Below, piece by piece: positions 5,502 through 5,526 of a stretch of DNA of 5,526 nt. Every line of letters begins with the position of its first letter. Position 1 is the first letter of the stretch. Source of the stretch: CANKHA01 sp034668785 (GTDB lineage: Bacteria > Pseudomonadota > Alphaproteobacteria > Rhizobiales > Xanthobacteraceae); NCBI GenBank assembly GCA_034668785.1, contig JAXDOS010000187.1, forward strand, positions 1 through 5,526, given 5' to 3'. The notes under the pieces are model-generated. The model worked only from the letters and a program-made list of their open reading frames with translations, was not told the origin of the DNA and ran no database searches. A program made the translations under genes and the position numbers.

Positions 5502-5526
5502 ATGTCGATTTCTTCTGCAACCTCGA
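5502..5526 (+). CDS. Probable divergent gene, 5' end only
   Basis: ATG at 5502 is preceded by GGAG with a 5-base spacer (CCTCC), a standard ribosome binding site, and the frame is open to the window edge, encoding MSISSATS. A possible promoter upstream is TTGTTT at 5441-5446 and TTCTAT at 5464-5469 with a 17-base spacer; both hexamers are weak, but they would give a leader of about 26 nt. A second, overlapping frame starting at ATG 5468 is also open to the edge, with GAGG only four bases upstream, so the start is not certain. Eight residues are too few to suggest a function. If real, the gene shares the 5266-5501 control region with nadA. Confidence 0.4.

Overview
This window is a GC-rich piece of an alphaproteobacterial chromosome, most likely from the Bradyrhizobium / Rhodopseudomonas / Xanthobacteraceae part of the Hyphomicrobiales. 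The placement rests on the nadA-nadB-nadC order, the style of the encoded proteins, a SleB-type cell wall hydrolase with a long Ala/Pro/Glu-rich linker, and the palindromic intergenic repeats. It is a judgement from pattern, not a database match.

Layout, left to right. Bases 1-103 are a short leader with a GC-rich hairpin and a 15-bp tandem duplication just before a GTG start. Bases 104-1444 (+) encode an exported SleB/CwlJ-family cell wall hydrolase. Bases 1445-1573 separate it from the convergent nad operon and are almost entirely one large imperfect inverted repeat, a REP-like element and probable bidirectional terminator. Reading leftwards on the minus strand, the operon is nadA (5265-4177), nadB (4021-2453) and nadC (2443-1574). 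nadB and nadC are 9 nt apart, and the nadC ribosome binding site overlaps the nadB stop. nadA and nadB are separated by 155 nt, nearly all of it a second, unrelated composite palindromic repeat (4032-4169). Bases 5266-5501 are the nadA control region. A divergent gene probably starts at 5502 and runs off the right edge.

The three nad genes form the complete aspartate route to nicotinate mononucleotide. NadB oxidises L-aspartate to iminoaspartate. NadA, a 4Fe-4S enzyme, condenses that with dihydroxyacetone phosphate to give quinolinate. NadC converts quinolinate and PRPP to nicotinate mononucleotide. All expected catalytic and cluster-ligand residues are present, so this looks like a working housekeeping operon.

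I found no new enzymatic system. The most informative non-coding signal is a pair of 20-bp sites upstream of nadA (5282-5301 and 5334-5353). They match each other at 16 of 20 positions in opposite orientation, each is an imperfect palindrome with CTC-N5-GAG at its core, and their centres are 53 bp apart, about five helical turns. They are strong operator candidates for a NAD-responsive repressor such as NadQ. Second is the intra-operon repeat, which has no stop codon in the nadB frame, can add a spurious 53-residue N-terminus to NadB, and brings purine-rich sequence close to the nadB start.
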